Assembly: GCF_028869115.1 (NCBI RefSeq)
Contig: NZ_CP079800.1
Span: forward strand, 1,240,001-1,304,000
Direction of reading: 5' to 3'
From: Pseudemcibacter aquimaris
Lineage (GTDB): Bacteria > Pseudomonadota > Alphaproteobacteria > Sphingomonadales > Emcibacteraceae
Length of the DNA stretch: 64,000 nt
Shown: one piece after another, positions 9,673-17,581 of the stretch
Layout: each line of letters begins with the position of its first letter
Numbering within the stretch: position 1 is the first letter of the stretch
Position numbers and translations under genes: made by a program
Notes under the pieces: model-generated
Seen by the model: only the letters and a program-made list of their open reading frames with translations
Database searches by the model: none
Told to the model about the DNA's origin: nothing

Positions 9673-10487
9673 ATGGACTGTTTCCTAGGGCGGAATATCA
9701 GATATAAACCAAACATAATCATTGGTGCGCTTAATAGCTGCCCCATGGTGATGGCTTCTGTACCAAATAGGAAACCAATATGGCTATCAGGTTCACGGAA
9801 CTGTTCAACGAATGTGCGTGCTGCTGCGTACCCGATGATGAATAATCCGGTCAATAATCCCGGCTTGTGGCGTGCTTTAGTGAAATTATAGAGGACAAAT
9901 AAAACAAGGAATAATAATAACCCTTCGAGCATGGCTTCATATAGCTGACTTGGGTGGCGTGGTAGTGGGCCGCCATTTGGGAAAACCATTCCAATTGATG
10001 CATCCGTCACACGGCCATATAATTCACCATTAATAAAATTTGCAAAGCGGCCAAGCATCAACCCAATCGGGCTTGCGCATGCGATGATATCGGCAAATCT
10101 GAAAAGTGGGATTTTATGGTGCCTCGCAAATAAGATGGTTGCAACGCAAACCCCAAGAAAACCACCATGAAATGACATGCCGCCATCCCAAATGGCAAAA
10201 GCATCACCAAGGTTTTCAGCGTAATATGATGCATTATAAAAGAGAACGTATCCAATACGGCCGCCAAGCACGATCCCCATCATGGCCCAGAAAATATAAT
10301 CACTAATATGTTCTTGTGTGCAGGGGGCAGGTTTAACCCTAATCAGGCGGGACATATAATACCATGCGAATATTAATCCCCCGAGATAAGAAAGCGAATA
10401 CCAGCGAATCGCCAAAGGGCCGATTTCTAATAAAATTGGATCAATATTGGGATAATTCAGTGCCGAGAATAATAAATATTCAGTCAT
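9669..10487 (-). CDS. lgt: Prolipoprotein diacylglyceryl transferase
   Basis: This inner-membrane enzyme of 272 residues transfers diacylglycerol from phosphatidylglycerol to the lipobox cysteine of prolipoproteins, the first step of lipoprotein maturation. It shows about seven membrane segments, the HGGFLGV segment with the essential His, and the Lgt signature GRFANFINGELYGR. Lipoproteins elsewhere in the window (57034-57696, and probably 44072-45499) would be its clients. It is the first gene of the minus-strand run and is divergent from ubiK. Confidence 0.97.
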   Translation of the reverse strand: MTEYLLFSALNYPNIDPILLEIGPLAIRWYSLSYLGGLIFAWYYMSRLIRVKPAPCTQEHISDYIFWAMMGIVLGGRIGYVLFYNASYYAENLGDAFAIWDGGMSFHGGFLGVCVATILFARHHKIPLFRFADIIACASPIGLMLGRFANFINGELYGRVTDASIGMVFPNGGPLPRHPSQLYEAMLEGLLLFLVLFVLYNFTKARHKPGLLTGLFIIGYAAARTFVEQFREPDSHIGFLFGTEAITMGQLLSAPMIMFGLYLIFRPRKQSI

Positions 10488-10669
10488 TTACGAAAACCAT
10501 TTTTCTTATAAGATCAAGCGAAACAAAGCATTACAGCCTGCTATCAGGATATTGAAATGTTGTCCCATATTTAATGTCACTTGGCAACCGATAAATGTTG
10601 CGTCATATTGCAGTTAAATGACGGTAATATTTACCACCCTGAAAATTTGAATTGATTTAGGATTTAATC

Positions 10670-10936
10670 GTGCAATCAGACAATAAAATTCTTAGTGACC
10701 TTGCAAGACTGGGTCAAAGCGCAGCGGGTACCCTTCACGGTGTTAAGGCAGAGGTGGAAAACCAAGTAAAAACGCGTCTTGAAAGCGTGCTACAGGACAT
10801 GGACCTAGTTAGCCGTGAAGAATTTGAAGTTGTGCGTGAAATGGCTGTTACTGCCCGTACAGAAAATGAAGAGCTTAAAGCCATTATTGAAAAGCTTCAA
10901 AAAGATATCAGTGCACTAAAGAAAAAGAAGAAATAA
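10670..10936 (+). CDS. ubiK: Ubiquinone biosynthesis accessory factor UbiK (BMFP domain)
   Basis: The 88-residue protein starts at a GTG with AGGAT upstream. It has the UbiK/YqiC layout: an N-terminal amphipathic segment (KILSDLARLGQSAAGTLHGVK) and a C-terminal coiled coil (VSREEFEVVREMA...) ending in a lysine run. In E. coli UbiK forms a complex with UbiJ and helps aerobic coenzyme Q synthesis. It begins a plus-strand run with the YbjN-like gene, proC and the flavoprotein. Confidence 0.88.
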   Translation: MQSDNKILSDLARLGQSAAGTLHGVKAEVENQVKTRLESVLQDMDLVSREEFEVVREMAVTARTENEELKAIIEKLQKDISALKKKKK

Positions 10937-10940
10937 AAAA

Positions 10941-11441
10941 ATGCTATCTGTATCAGGTTTAAATGAAGAGCGGATCAACCCGCTTGACACTCTTGAGTTA
11001 ATCGTAAGCCAGAATGAATGGCCCTATGAACGCATGGGGAACGAGGAAATTGTTGCGGCCATCTCCGGCGATTGGTGTGATTTTCACCTACGTTATTTGT
11101 GGCTCGATGATCAAAATATCTTGCAATGCGCTGGTCAAATGGATGTTAAGGTACAAGACAAGAAACGTGCTGATATTCTTGAACTATTAACAGAATTGAA
11201 TGAACGTCTTGATGTCGGCCATTTTTCAATCTGGAGCGATGATAACAGCATCATGTTTCGATATTCATTGTTACCACCGACCAATAGTGCAGATATGGCA
11301 GCGGCATGTGAACTGGTCACACGCACAATTATTGCCGAAATAAACAGATACTTTCCTGTATTCCAATTTGTAATCTGGGGCGGGAAAAGTCCGGCAGAAG
11401 CGATCGAAGCAGCGATGCTAGAAACCGTCGGTAACGCATAA
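10941..11441 (+). CDS. YbjN domain-containing protein
   Basis: The 166-residue soluble protein begins 4 nt after ubiK. It has the type-III-secretion-chaperone-like alpha/beta pattern of the YbjN family: NEWPYERMGNEEIVAAISGDWCDFHLRYLW, then LLTELNERLDVGHFSIWSDD and MFRYSLL. YbjN proteins are linked to stress tolerance and regulation, without an established biochemical activity. In alphaproteobacteria this gene commonly sits just before proC, as here (11-nt gap). Confidence 0.85.
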   Translation: MLSVSGLNEERINPLDTLELIVSQNEWPYERMGNEEIVAAISGDWCDFHLRYLWLDDQNILQCAGQMDVKVQDKKRADILELLTELNERLDVGHFSIWSDDNSIMFRYSLLPPTNSADMAAACELVTRTIIAEINRYFPVFQFVIWGGKSPAEAIEAAMLETVGNA

Positions 11442-11452
11442 AGGAAAATTCC

Positions 11453-12289
11453 ATGAGCAACCTATCCACAATCACAGCCGAAAACCCTTTAGTGTTAATT
11501 GGTTGTGGGAAAATGGGTGGTTCCATGCTTGCCGGATGGTTGAAAGAGGGACTTTCCCCTGATGCCGTACAAATTGTCGATCCGTTTCTTGATCCGGTAA
11601 GGAAAAGTTTCCCTGAACTTGGAAATTTACATGAAGCTGTTGATGGTTTAGGGCAATCGTTAAAACCATCATTTGTGATAATGGCAGTGAAGCCGCAAAT
11701 GATGAATGATGCGCTTGCAGCGCTTAAAGAACATGACCTGTCATCAGCCGTCGTTATGTCTGTAGCAGCAGGCAAAACAATTCATTATTTCGAAGATCAT
11801 TTGGGCCTGGATCAAGCAATTGTGCGTGCTATGCCAAATACGCCAGCGGCAATCGGTAAGGGAATTACCGTTTGTGTTGCAAACGGACCAGTTAGTGATG
11901 CCGCGAAAAATATTTGTAGTACGCTGCTTGAAACGGTCGGTGATGTTGAATGGATTGATGACGAAGCCTTAATGGATGCTGTCACAGCATTAAGCGGTAG
12001 CGGACCCGCATATGTGTTCTATATGGCGGAAGCCATGGCCGCAGCCGGTGAAGCCATTGGCTTATCACCGGAATTAAGTCAGAAGCTTGCCAGACAGACC
12101 GTGGCTGGCGCAGGGGGGCTTTTGGAAGAAAGTGATGAAACCGCATCAAAATTACGTGAAAATGTCACAAGCCCCGGCGGCACAACAGCAGCGGCCCTTG
12201 ATGTGTTGATGTCGGAAGAGGGGATCGCACGGATCATTCGCCGCGCCATGCAGGAAGCCAAAAACCGATCTAAAGAGCTGGCCGGATAA
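11453..12289 (+). CDS. proC: Pyrroline-5-carboxylate reductase
   Basis: This 278-residue enzyme catalyses the last step of proline synthesis, NAD(P)H-dependent reduction of pyrroline-5-carboxylate. The N-terminal Rossmann motif is VLIGCGKMGGSMLAGWL, RAMPNTPAAIGKG contacts the cofactor, and the C-terminal signature is ALSGSGPAYVFYMAEAM followed by SPGGTTAAAL. The stop overlaps the start of the following flavoprotein gene by one base (TAATG), so the two are translationally coupled. Confidence 0.97.
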   Translation: MSNLSTITAENPLVLIGCGKMGGSMLAGWLKEGLSPDAVQIVDPFLDPVRKSFPELGNLHEAVDGLGQSLKPSFVIMAVKPQMMNDALAALKEHDLSSAVVMSVAAGKTIHYFEDHLGLDQAIVRAMPNTPAAIGKGITVCVANGPVSDAAKNICSTLLETVGDVEWIDDEALMDAVTALSGSGPAYVFYMAEAMAAAGEAIGLSPELSQKLARQTVAGAGGLLEESDETASKLRENVTSPGGTTAAALDVLMSEEGIARIIRRAMQEAKNRSKELAG

Positions 12290-13470
12290 TGGCTAATCAG
12301 TATGATGTAATCATCATTGGCGGTGGCGCAGCTGGTCTTATGTGCGCAATTGAGGCCGGTAAACGCGGGCGTAGCGTTCTTGTGATTGAAAAGGGGAAGT
12401 CCATTGCCGGAAAAATCCGGATTTCCGGTGGCGGCAGGTGTAATTTCACCAATATCCATTGCACCCATAATGATTTTATATCAGAAAATCCGCATTTTCA
12501 TAAATCGGCATTAAAACGATATGGTCCATATGATTTTATTGATCTGGTTGAAAAGCATGGCATTGCCTATCATGAAAAAACGTTGGGCCAGCAATTTTGC
12601 GATGACGGATCGGGTAAAATCATCGGTATGTTGCTTGATGAATGTGATGCAGCGGGTGTTGAGATCAAATTAAATGCCGAAGTTTTAAAGGTATCCTGTA
12701 AGGAAGATCAATTTGAATTGATGATTGAGGGAACGTCATATGAATGTGCATCACTTGTCATTGCATCTGGTGGGCCGTCCATCCCGAAAATGGGGGCAAC
12801 TGGTTTTGGATATGATGTTGCCAGACAATTTGGTCTAAAAATCGTTGATCCTGTGCCGGCGCTCGTGCCCCTGACATTCGGCGAAGATTATATTTTTGCC
12901 TTACGTGAACTACGTGGTGTTTCGCAAGAAGTTATTGTTAAATGCGGCAAAAAGTCATTCCGTGAAGCGCTTCTTTTTACCTATAAAGGGTTAAGCGGTC
13001 CTGCAATTTTGCAGATATCATCTTATTGGCGTAGTGGTCAGGAAATTATCATTAATCTTGCGCCGGGTACCGACGTGTTTGATTTATTAAAATCGGTAAA
13101 AGAAGAAAACCCGAAACAGGAAGTACAGACAACACTGGCGTCAATCTTGCCAAAACGGCTCGCGCAATACTTATGTGAAAAGTCCAAAGCAGAGGGAAGG
13201 TTGGCCGATTTATCCCATAAGAAATTACAAACTCTGGCAACGCTTGTGAATGAATGGCATCTTACGCCAAAAGGCACAGAAGGGTTTGCAACGGCGGAAG
13301 TCACCCGCGGCGGTGTTAGTACCGATGAATTATCATCAAAAACATTTGAAGCCAAAAAGCAGGATGGCCTATATTTTATTGGAGAAGTGGTCGATGTAAC
13401 GGGGCATCTAGGCGGCTTCAATTTCCAGTGGGCTTGGGCATCGGGTCACGCCGCAGGTCAGTTCGTGTGA
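12289..13470 (+). CDS. NAD(P)/FAD-dependent oxidoreductase, BaiN/HI0933 family
   Basis: The 393-residue flavoprotein has the dinucleotide motif VIIIGGGAAGLMCAIEAG, the family hallmark ISGGGRCNFTNI, SGGPSIPKMGATG in the middle, and the C-terminal GEVVDVTGHLGGFNFQWAW that closes the FAD site. Homologues are annotated as YhiN or aminoacetone-oxidase-family proteins; BaiN reduces bile-acid intermediates in gut bacteria, so the name does not establish the reaction here. It ends the ubiK-proC run and is followed by a palindromic repeat. Confidence 0.9.
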   Translation: MANQYDVIIIGGGAAGLMCAIEAGKRGRSVLVIEKGKSIAGKIRISGGGRCNFTNIHCTHNDFISENPHFHKSALKRYGPYDFIDLVEKHGIAYHEKTLGQQFCDDGSGKIIGMLLDECDAAGVEIKLNAEVLKVSCKEDQFELMIEGTSYECASLVIASGGPSIPKMGATGFGYDVARQFGLKIVDPVPALVPLTFGEDYIFALRELRGVSQEVIVKCGKKSFREALLFTYKGLSGPAILQISSYWRSGQEIIINLAPGTDVFDLLKSVKEENPKQEVQTTLASILPKRLAQYLCEKSKAEGRLADLSHKKLQTLATLVNEWHLTPKGTEGFATAEVTRGGVSTDELSSKTFEAKKQDGLYFIGEVVDVTGHLGGFNFQWAWASGHAAGQFV

Positions 13471-13482
13471 CTTCCTGCCACC

Positions 13483-13564
13483 GTCATACCCCGGCTTGAC
13501 CGGGGTATCCATATCAATAAAAATTTCTCATGTAATGGATTGCCCGATCAAGTCGGGCAATGAC
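13483..13564. repeat. Dispersed palindromic repeat, copy A
   Basis: The left arm GTCATaCCCCGG...CCGGGGtATCCAT and the right arm, read on the other strand, GTCATtGCCCGA...TCGGGCaATCCAT, match apart from paired changes that keep each stem intact. The element lies between a stop codon and the end of the convergent MarR gene. It belongs to the same family as 32293-32403, 34368-34467 and 47602-47687. Confidence 0.8.
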
Positions 13565-13596
13565 TAACTTTTAAAGATTTTGTTTAAGAGTGGGGT

Positions 13597-14100
13597 TTAA
13601 GATTTTGATTTAAAAATAGATTTTAATATTTCTGATCTGTCATTTTCATTGATTAGTACACTTAAAACTTTCCAAAAACCTTCAGTGGCTTCTACGCCGC
13701 TTTCCTTACATGCTTTAAGAACTTGGTCCTTCTGATAGGTGGAAACTTCAGCGAGTAACTCTTGCCCCTTATCCGTTAAATATAGCAGCCGCTGACGGCG
13801 GTCTTCTTCGCCAATTTTTTGTGTGATATAATCCTGATCAATCAGTGTACTTAAAACGCGTGAAAGGCTCTGTTTAGTGATGTTCAGAACCTTAAGAAGT
13901 TCCGCAACCGTCATCCCCGGATTTCCACTTACGAAAAAGATAACCCGGTGGTGCGCACGGCCAAATCCGTACTTTTGCAAAAAGTCATCCGGCCAGGCGA
14001 TAAAGTCACGGTAAGCGAAATAAAGAAGTTCCGTACTTTTTAAAAAAAGTTCGTCATCATTGATGTCAGATAATTCATTTTTAAAATTTATGTCAGTCAT
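13597..14100 (-). CDS. MarR-family transcriptional regulator
   Basis: I place the start at the ATG at 14100 (167 residues); an in-frame TTG at 14136 has no better ribosome site. The winged helix is clear: MTVAELLKVLNITKQSLSRVLSTLIDQDYI is helix-turn-helix, EDRRQRLLYLTDKGQELL is the wing. Ligand unknown. It is divergent from ilvE, an arrangement common in alphaproteobacteria. Its start codon lies inside an inverted repeat (14089-14109) that also covers the -35 box of the likely ilvE promoter, so it probably represses itself and ilvE. The same 12-base element occurs before the aminotransferase at 44072-45499. Confidence 0.92.
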   Translation of the reverse strand: MTDINFKNELSDINDDELFLKSTELLYFAYRDFIAWPDDFLQKYGFGRAHHRVIFFVSGNPGMTVAELLKVLNITKQSLSRVLSTLIDQDYITQKIGEEDRRQRLLYLTDKGQELLAEVSTYQKDQVLKACKESGVEATEGFWKVLSVLINENDRSEILKSIFKSKS

Positions 14101-14130
14101 GTTGACATATTTTAAAGGCGGTGATAAAAA
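14089..14130 (+). promoter_or_regulatory. Likely ilvE promoter with overlapping MarR operator
   Basis: TATGTCA (14089-14095) and TGACATA (14103-14109) form a perfect inverted repeat with a 7-base spacer. TTGACA at 14102-14107 and TAAAAA at 14125-14130 are 17 nt apart, a good vegetative promoter pair for ilvE. A repressor bound to the repeat would cover the -35 box and the start codon of the MarR gene. Confidence 0.6.
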
Positions 14131-14165
14131 TATCAAGTATAAAAACTACAAAGGATTCTAAAAGT

Positions 14166-15047
14166 ATGTCGATCATCCCATTTGACGACCGTGACGGTGT
14201 AATCTGGTATAACGGTGAACTTATTGATTGGCGCGATGCCAATTTCCATGTTCTTTCGCATGCGCTTCATTATGGTAGCTGTGTTTTTGAAGGACAGCGC
14301 GCATATGGCGGTAAAATTTTCAAACTTCATGAACATAGTGAACGTCTGATTAAATCCGGTGAAATTCTGGGTATGGATATTCCATATACTGCGGATGAAC
14401 TTGATGCTGCTGCGGACGAGGTGGTTGCTGCTAATAATCTTGTGGATGCGTATGTTCGTCCAGTTGCATGGCGCGGTTCAGAAATGATGGGCGTTGCAAC
14501 AAAAGGATCAAAAGTTCACGTTGCAATCGCAGCATGGGAATGGCCATCATATTTCGGTGAAGAAGCCAAGAAAAAAGGCCTTCGTCTTGAAATCGCGAAA
14601 TGGCGTCGCCCTGCACCAGATACAGCACCGACCGCATCAAAAGCAGCCGGTCTTTACATGATTGCGTCTCTTTGTAAGGATGCATCAACGGAAAATGGTT
14701 TTGATGATGCGCTTATGCTTGATTATCGTGGTCAGGTTGCGGAAGCCACTGGCGCTAACATCTTTTTCTTAAAAGACGGTAAGTTACACACACCAACACC
14801 GGATTGTTTCCTGGACGGTATTACTCGCCGTACGGCCATTGATCTTGCGACAAAACGCGGAATCGAGGTTATCGAACGCGCGATTATGCCAGAAGAAATG
14901 GCGGATTTCGAACAAGCATTCATTACTGGAACAGCGGCGGAAATCACGCCACTATCACAAATTGCTGATTACACATTCGAAGTTGGCGAGGTATGCATGA
15001 ATATGGTTCGTGATTATGATGATCTGGTGAATGGTCGCCAGACTTAA
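14166..15047 (+). CDS. ilvE: Branched-chain amino acid aminotransferase
   Basis: The ATG at 14166 follows AAGGA with 10 nt spacing and gives 293 residues, the usual length. This PLP enzyme of fold class IV interconverts leucine, isoleucine and valine with their 2-oxo acids. Visible support: the early VLSHALHYGSCVFEGQRAY, the PLP-lysine region APTASKAAGLYMIASL, and the EATGANIFFLKDGKL strand-turn with the conserved Glu. Followed by a clear terminator. It is divergent from a MarR gene that probably controls it. Confidence 0.96.
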   Translation: MSIIPFDDRDGVIWYNGELIDWRDANFHVLSHALHYGSCVFEGQRAYGGKIFKLHEHSERLIKSGEILGMDIPYTADELDAAADEVVAANNLVDAYVRPVAWRGSEMMGVATKGSKVHVAIAAWEWPSYFGEEAKKKGLRLEIAKWRRPAPDTAPTASKAAGLYMIASLCKDASTENGFDDALMLDYRGQVAEATGANIFFLKDGKLHTPTPDCFLDGITRRTAIDLATKRGIEVIERAIMPEEMADFEQAFITGTAAEITPLSQIADYTFEVGEVCMNMVRDYDDLVNGRQT

Positions 15048-15074
15048 TTGTTGAGCAAATAATGTATAGAGAAG

Positions 15075-15098
15075 GGCGGCCAATGGGTCGCCTTTTTT
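15075..15098 (+). terminator. Intrinsic terminator of ilvE
   Basis: GGCGGCC (15075-15081) pairs with GGTCGCC (15086-15092) around AATG and is followed by six T. Confidence 0.85.
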
Positions 15099-15165
15099 AT
15101 TGCTTGTTTGAGGGATGTGCGTTTAATATTGCTTTGGCAAAATGATTTTTTTAAAGGGGGGGATT

Positions 15166-16983
15166 GTGTTTAAAACCTTTACTTTGTTAGCATTATTTTT
15201 TTCTGTTGTGTTTAATTCTGCTTATGCAGAGGAAAAACTGCATAGAAATTACTATAAAATACTTAGAGACGGGAAATATGATGAGCAAATTGAAATTGCT
15301 CATAAAATACGTGAGGAAAGTGTTTACAGTAAATCTATTGAAAAAACATTGCTGCGTTTGTTGAAGCGAAGTAAAGACAAGAAAAGCAGTAAAGCATTTC
15401 TAGAAACTTATATATCAATTGTAGATGATCCATCAAAACATAATAAAGCCTATAAAGAATATATTGATAATGCTTTTAATTTAAAGGCGCGACGTGGGGA
15501 TAGTTTTTTTCAACTTAGATCATCTTTTCTATTGGGGCTTGCTGATATTGAAATTATCCCTGAGAGTTTACTAGATTTCTTGCTAAATCCTAAGGGGCAT
15601 AAAAATTTAAGTGAATCTATGCGGTATGGAATATTAAGGGAGATATTTAAAAATGACCCGAAAAAAGCAGAAAGAATAGTTCCTGATTTAAATAAAAACC
15701 CTGAAGCGTATTTAAGTTTATTAAGAGAAATGTCTGCTGAAGATTTAAAGTTGTATGAGGTTGAAATTAGAAACGTTTCTGAACGTGCCCCTAGTAATGC
15801 ACTATATATTTTGCAAAAAGCGAAATTAATAACGGAGCAAGAAATTGATTTGGCTTTAAAAACAGTTAGGCCATTTGAATTGTCACAATTGTTTTTAGAA
15901 ATCAAAGATAACAATGATATCGCCGTAGAATTACTGCTGGAATATTCAGCGCAATACCCTAAGGCAAAAAATAAAATTTTCGAATTAATAGGTAATGGTA
16001 ATTTTTTCCTTGTTAAAAAAGCTCTTAAAAATAAGTCGTTAGATGATTTTTCATTGAAAAGTGATTTGTTGAAATTATTGATGGAAAAATTGGCCGACAC
16101 TAAATTTCAAAATCCAATTTTTGTAAGTAATATTTGTTCATATCTTGACAACTTTGATATCAGTAATAGTGATTATATTGATACGTTAGTATACCGCTCG
16201 AGGTTTTCCAGAACAGCACTTGAAAGTGCAAGTTGTACCTTGGCATTGAATAATGTTACTAAACTTACACCAGAGATGAAGAGTTATATTGAACAGGTAA
16301 GTAACTATGATTTAGAGGTTGAAATTGAAAAAATAGAAAAGTTAGCTGAAAATACAAAGCCAATGAGTACATATATGTCTTTTTCAGGGGGTAACCTGTA
16401 TTCTTATGATGTCTACAACCCCGTAAATGGGCCAAATTTTTCTCTTTTGTACCTAGCTGGGTTAATGTTGGAACATTCTACAGAAAAAGCCAAAGCATTA
16501 GAAATTATATACAGGTATCATAACGCGAAGGTGGCGTTTGTTCCTCATAATGATGATTTTCAAGTTGGGTTAAGTTCTATGTTAAATATTGAAATACCTG
16601 TGAAAATATTAGGAACTCGTTCCCGAATAAATTATATAATAGATGTTACTCCAATGAATTTAATTGCTAACTATTTGTATGAAAAAGACTATCAAAAATG
16701 GGAAGATTTTATTTTTGAAAATCTGAAATCAGATGATGAACATAAACTTATCAATGCTAGTATTTTAATAGATCAGTTTAAGGTAGGTTTACCGGAGACA
16801 TTTACCAAAGTTTTAATTGCCAATGCAAAAGAATATGAAAGTTCTAAAGTTGCATACATTCGGGCTCTTAAATATGTAACAGATAATCCAGAAAAAATTA
16901 CTTTCCTAAAAAATGAAGCTGAAGATGAACGTTCACCATATAAAAATCTGTCAGCTGAAATTTTGGGGTATAAGAAAGAATAA
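15166..16983 (+). CDS. Orphan secreted helical protein, AT-rich
   Basis: I do not recognise this gene. The GTG at 15166 has a strong AAAGGGGGGGA upstream and gives 605 residues; the ATG at 15142 (613 residues) is the alternative. Residues 1-21 are a signal peptide ending in NSAYA. The rest is Lys/Glu/Asn-rich and mostly helical, with recurring helix pairs (for example LLRLLKRSKDKKSSKAFLETY and LKTVRPFELSQLFLEI) that suggest a HEAT- or TPR-like solenoid. There are no membrane segments after the signal peptide. It is clearly more AT-rich in codon use than ilvE and parC on either side and stands alone after the ilvE terminator, so recent acquisition is likely. Confidence 0.75.
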   Translation: MFKTFTLLALFFSVVFNSAYAEEKLHRNYYKILRDGKYDEQIEIAHKIREESVYSKSIEKTLLRLLKRSKDKKSSKAFLETYISIVDDPSKHNKAYKEYIDNAFNLKARRGDSFFQLRSSFLLGLADIEIIPESLLDFLLNPKGHKNLSESMRYGILREIFKNDPKKAERIVPDLNKNPEAYLSLLREMSAEDLKLYEVEIRNVSERAPSNALYILQKAKLITEQEIDLALKTVRPFELSQLFLEIKDNNDIAVELLLEYSAQYPKAKNKIFELIGNGNFFLVKKALKNKSLDDFSLKSDLLKLLMEKLADTKFQNPIFVSNICSYLDNFDISNSDYIDTLVYRSRFSRTALESASCTLALNNVTKLTPEMKSYIEQVSNYDLEVEIEKIEKLAENTKPMSTYMSFSGGNLYSYDVYNPVNGPNFSLLYLAGLMLEHSTEKAKALEIIYRYHNAKVAFVPHNDDFQVGLSSMLNIEIPVKILGTRSRINYIIDVTPMNLIANYLYEKDYQKWEDFIFENLKSDDEHKLINASILIDQFKVGLPETFTKVLIANAKEYESSKVAYIRALKYVTDNPEKITFLKNEAEDERSPYKNLSAEILGYKKE

Positions 16984-16992
16984 TTAAATACT

Positions 16993-17547
16993 CTAAAAAT
17001 CCTCAGCCAGATAGGCCCATCTTTCATGGTCTTTATAGTCACTGCCGATTTTTAAGAACTTTCTTGAAAATCCCTCGTGTGTGAAGCCACATGATTTAAC
17101 GAGAGCGATGGAGGATAGGTTATCCGGTTGCACGTTTACTTCTACACGGTTTAAGCCTACCTTTTTAAAGGCATGATCAAGCATTAACAGGATGCCTTCT
17201 TTCATGTACCCTTTGCCACACATGTTTTCTTCTGCGTAATAACCAAGTGTCGCGGTACTGAATGGATCAAGGCGAATGCTGTTCAGGTTGATGACACCAA
17301 CAAAATCATTGCTTTCGTTGGTATGGACAAATGCGCCGAGGGTGCGGCCCATTTTCATGCGTCTTAAATATTGGTCGTAATAAGATGGATCGGTTGATAC
17401 ATAAACCCAAGGTTCGTGAAATTTCTTGTTCCGCTCAACAAAATCCACAAAAGTTTTTTTATGCATGTTCGCAGGAAGCTGCAGATGAACATGTTCACCC
17501 ATGGCCAGGATCTGTGCATCAGGCTTTAAAAGCGGAACAAATTTCAT
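16993..17547 (-). CDS. GNAT N-acetyltransferase, RimJ/RimL type
   Basis: The 184-residue protein has the RimJ/RimL pattern: FVGVINLNSIRLDPFSTATLGYYAEENMCGKGYMKEGILLMLDHAF is the acetyl-CoA core with the Q/RxxGxG-like CGKGYM turn, and VNVQPDNLSSIALVKSCGFTHEGFSRKFLKIG the C-terminal strand. Relatives acetylate the N-terminal residue of ribosomal proteins or modify toxins and amino acids. The substrate is not readable. It lies 34 nt before parC on the same strand. Confidence 0.9.
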   Translation of the reverse strand: MKFVPLLKPDAQILAMGEHVHLQLPANMHKKTFVDFVERNKKFHEPWVYVSTDPSYYDQYLRRMKMGRTLGAFVHTNESNDFVGVINLNSIRLDPFSTATLGYYAEENMCGKGYMKEGILLMLDHAFKKVGLNRVEVNVQPDNLSSIALVKSCGFTHEGFSRKFLKIGSDYKDHERWAYLAEDF

Positions 17548-17581
17548 TTTTTCTCACTAAAACAAGTGTTTAGTATCAGAT

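Noticed and set aside
14101-14136. TTG at 14136 as the start of the MarR gene
   Set aside because: It has no ribosome site and would run across the likely ilvE promoter; the ATG at 14100 fits the usual MarR length.
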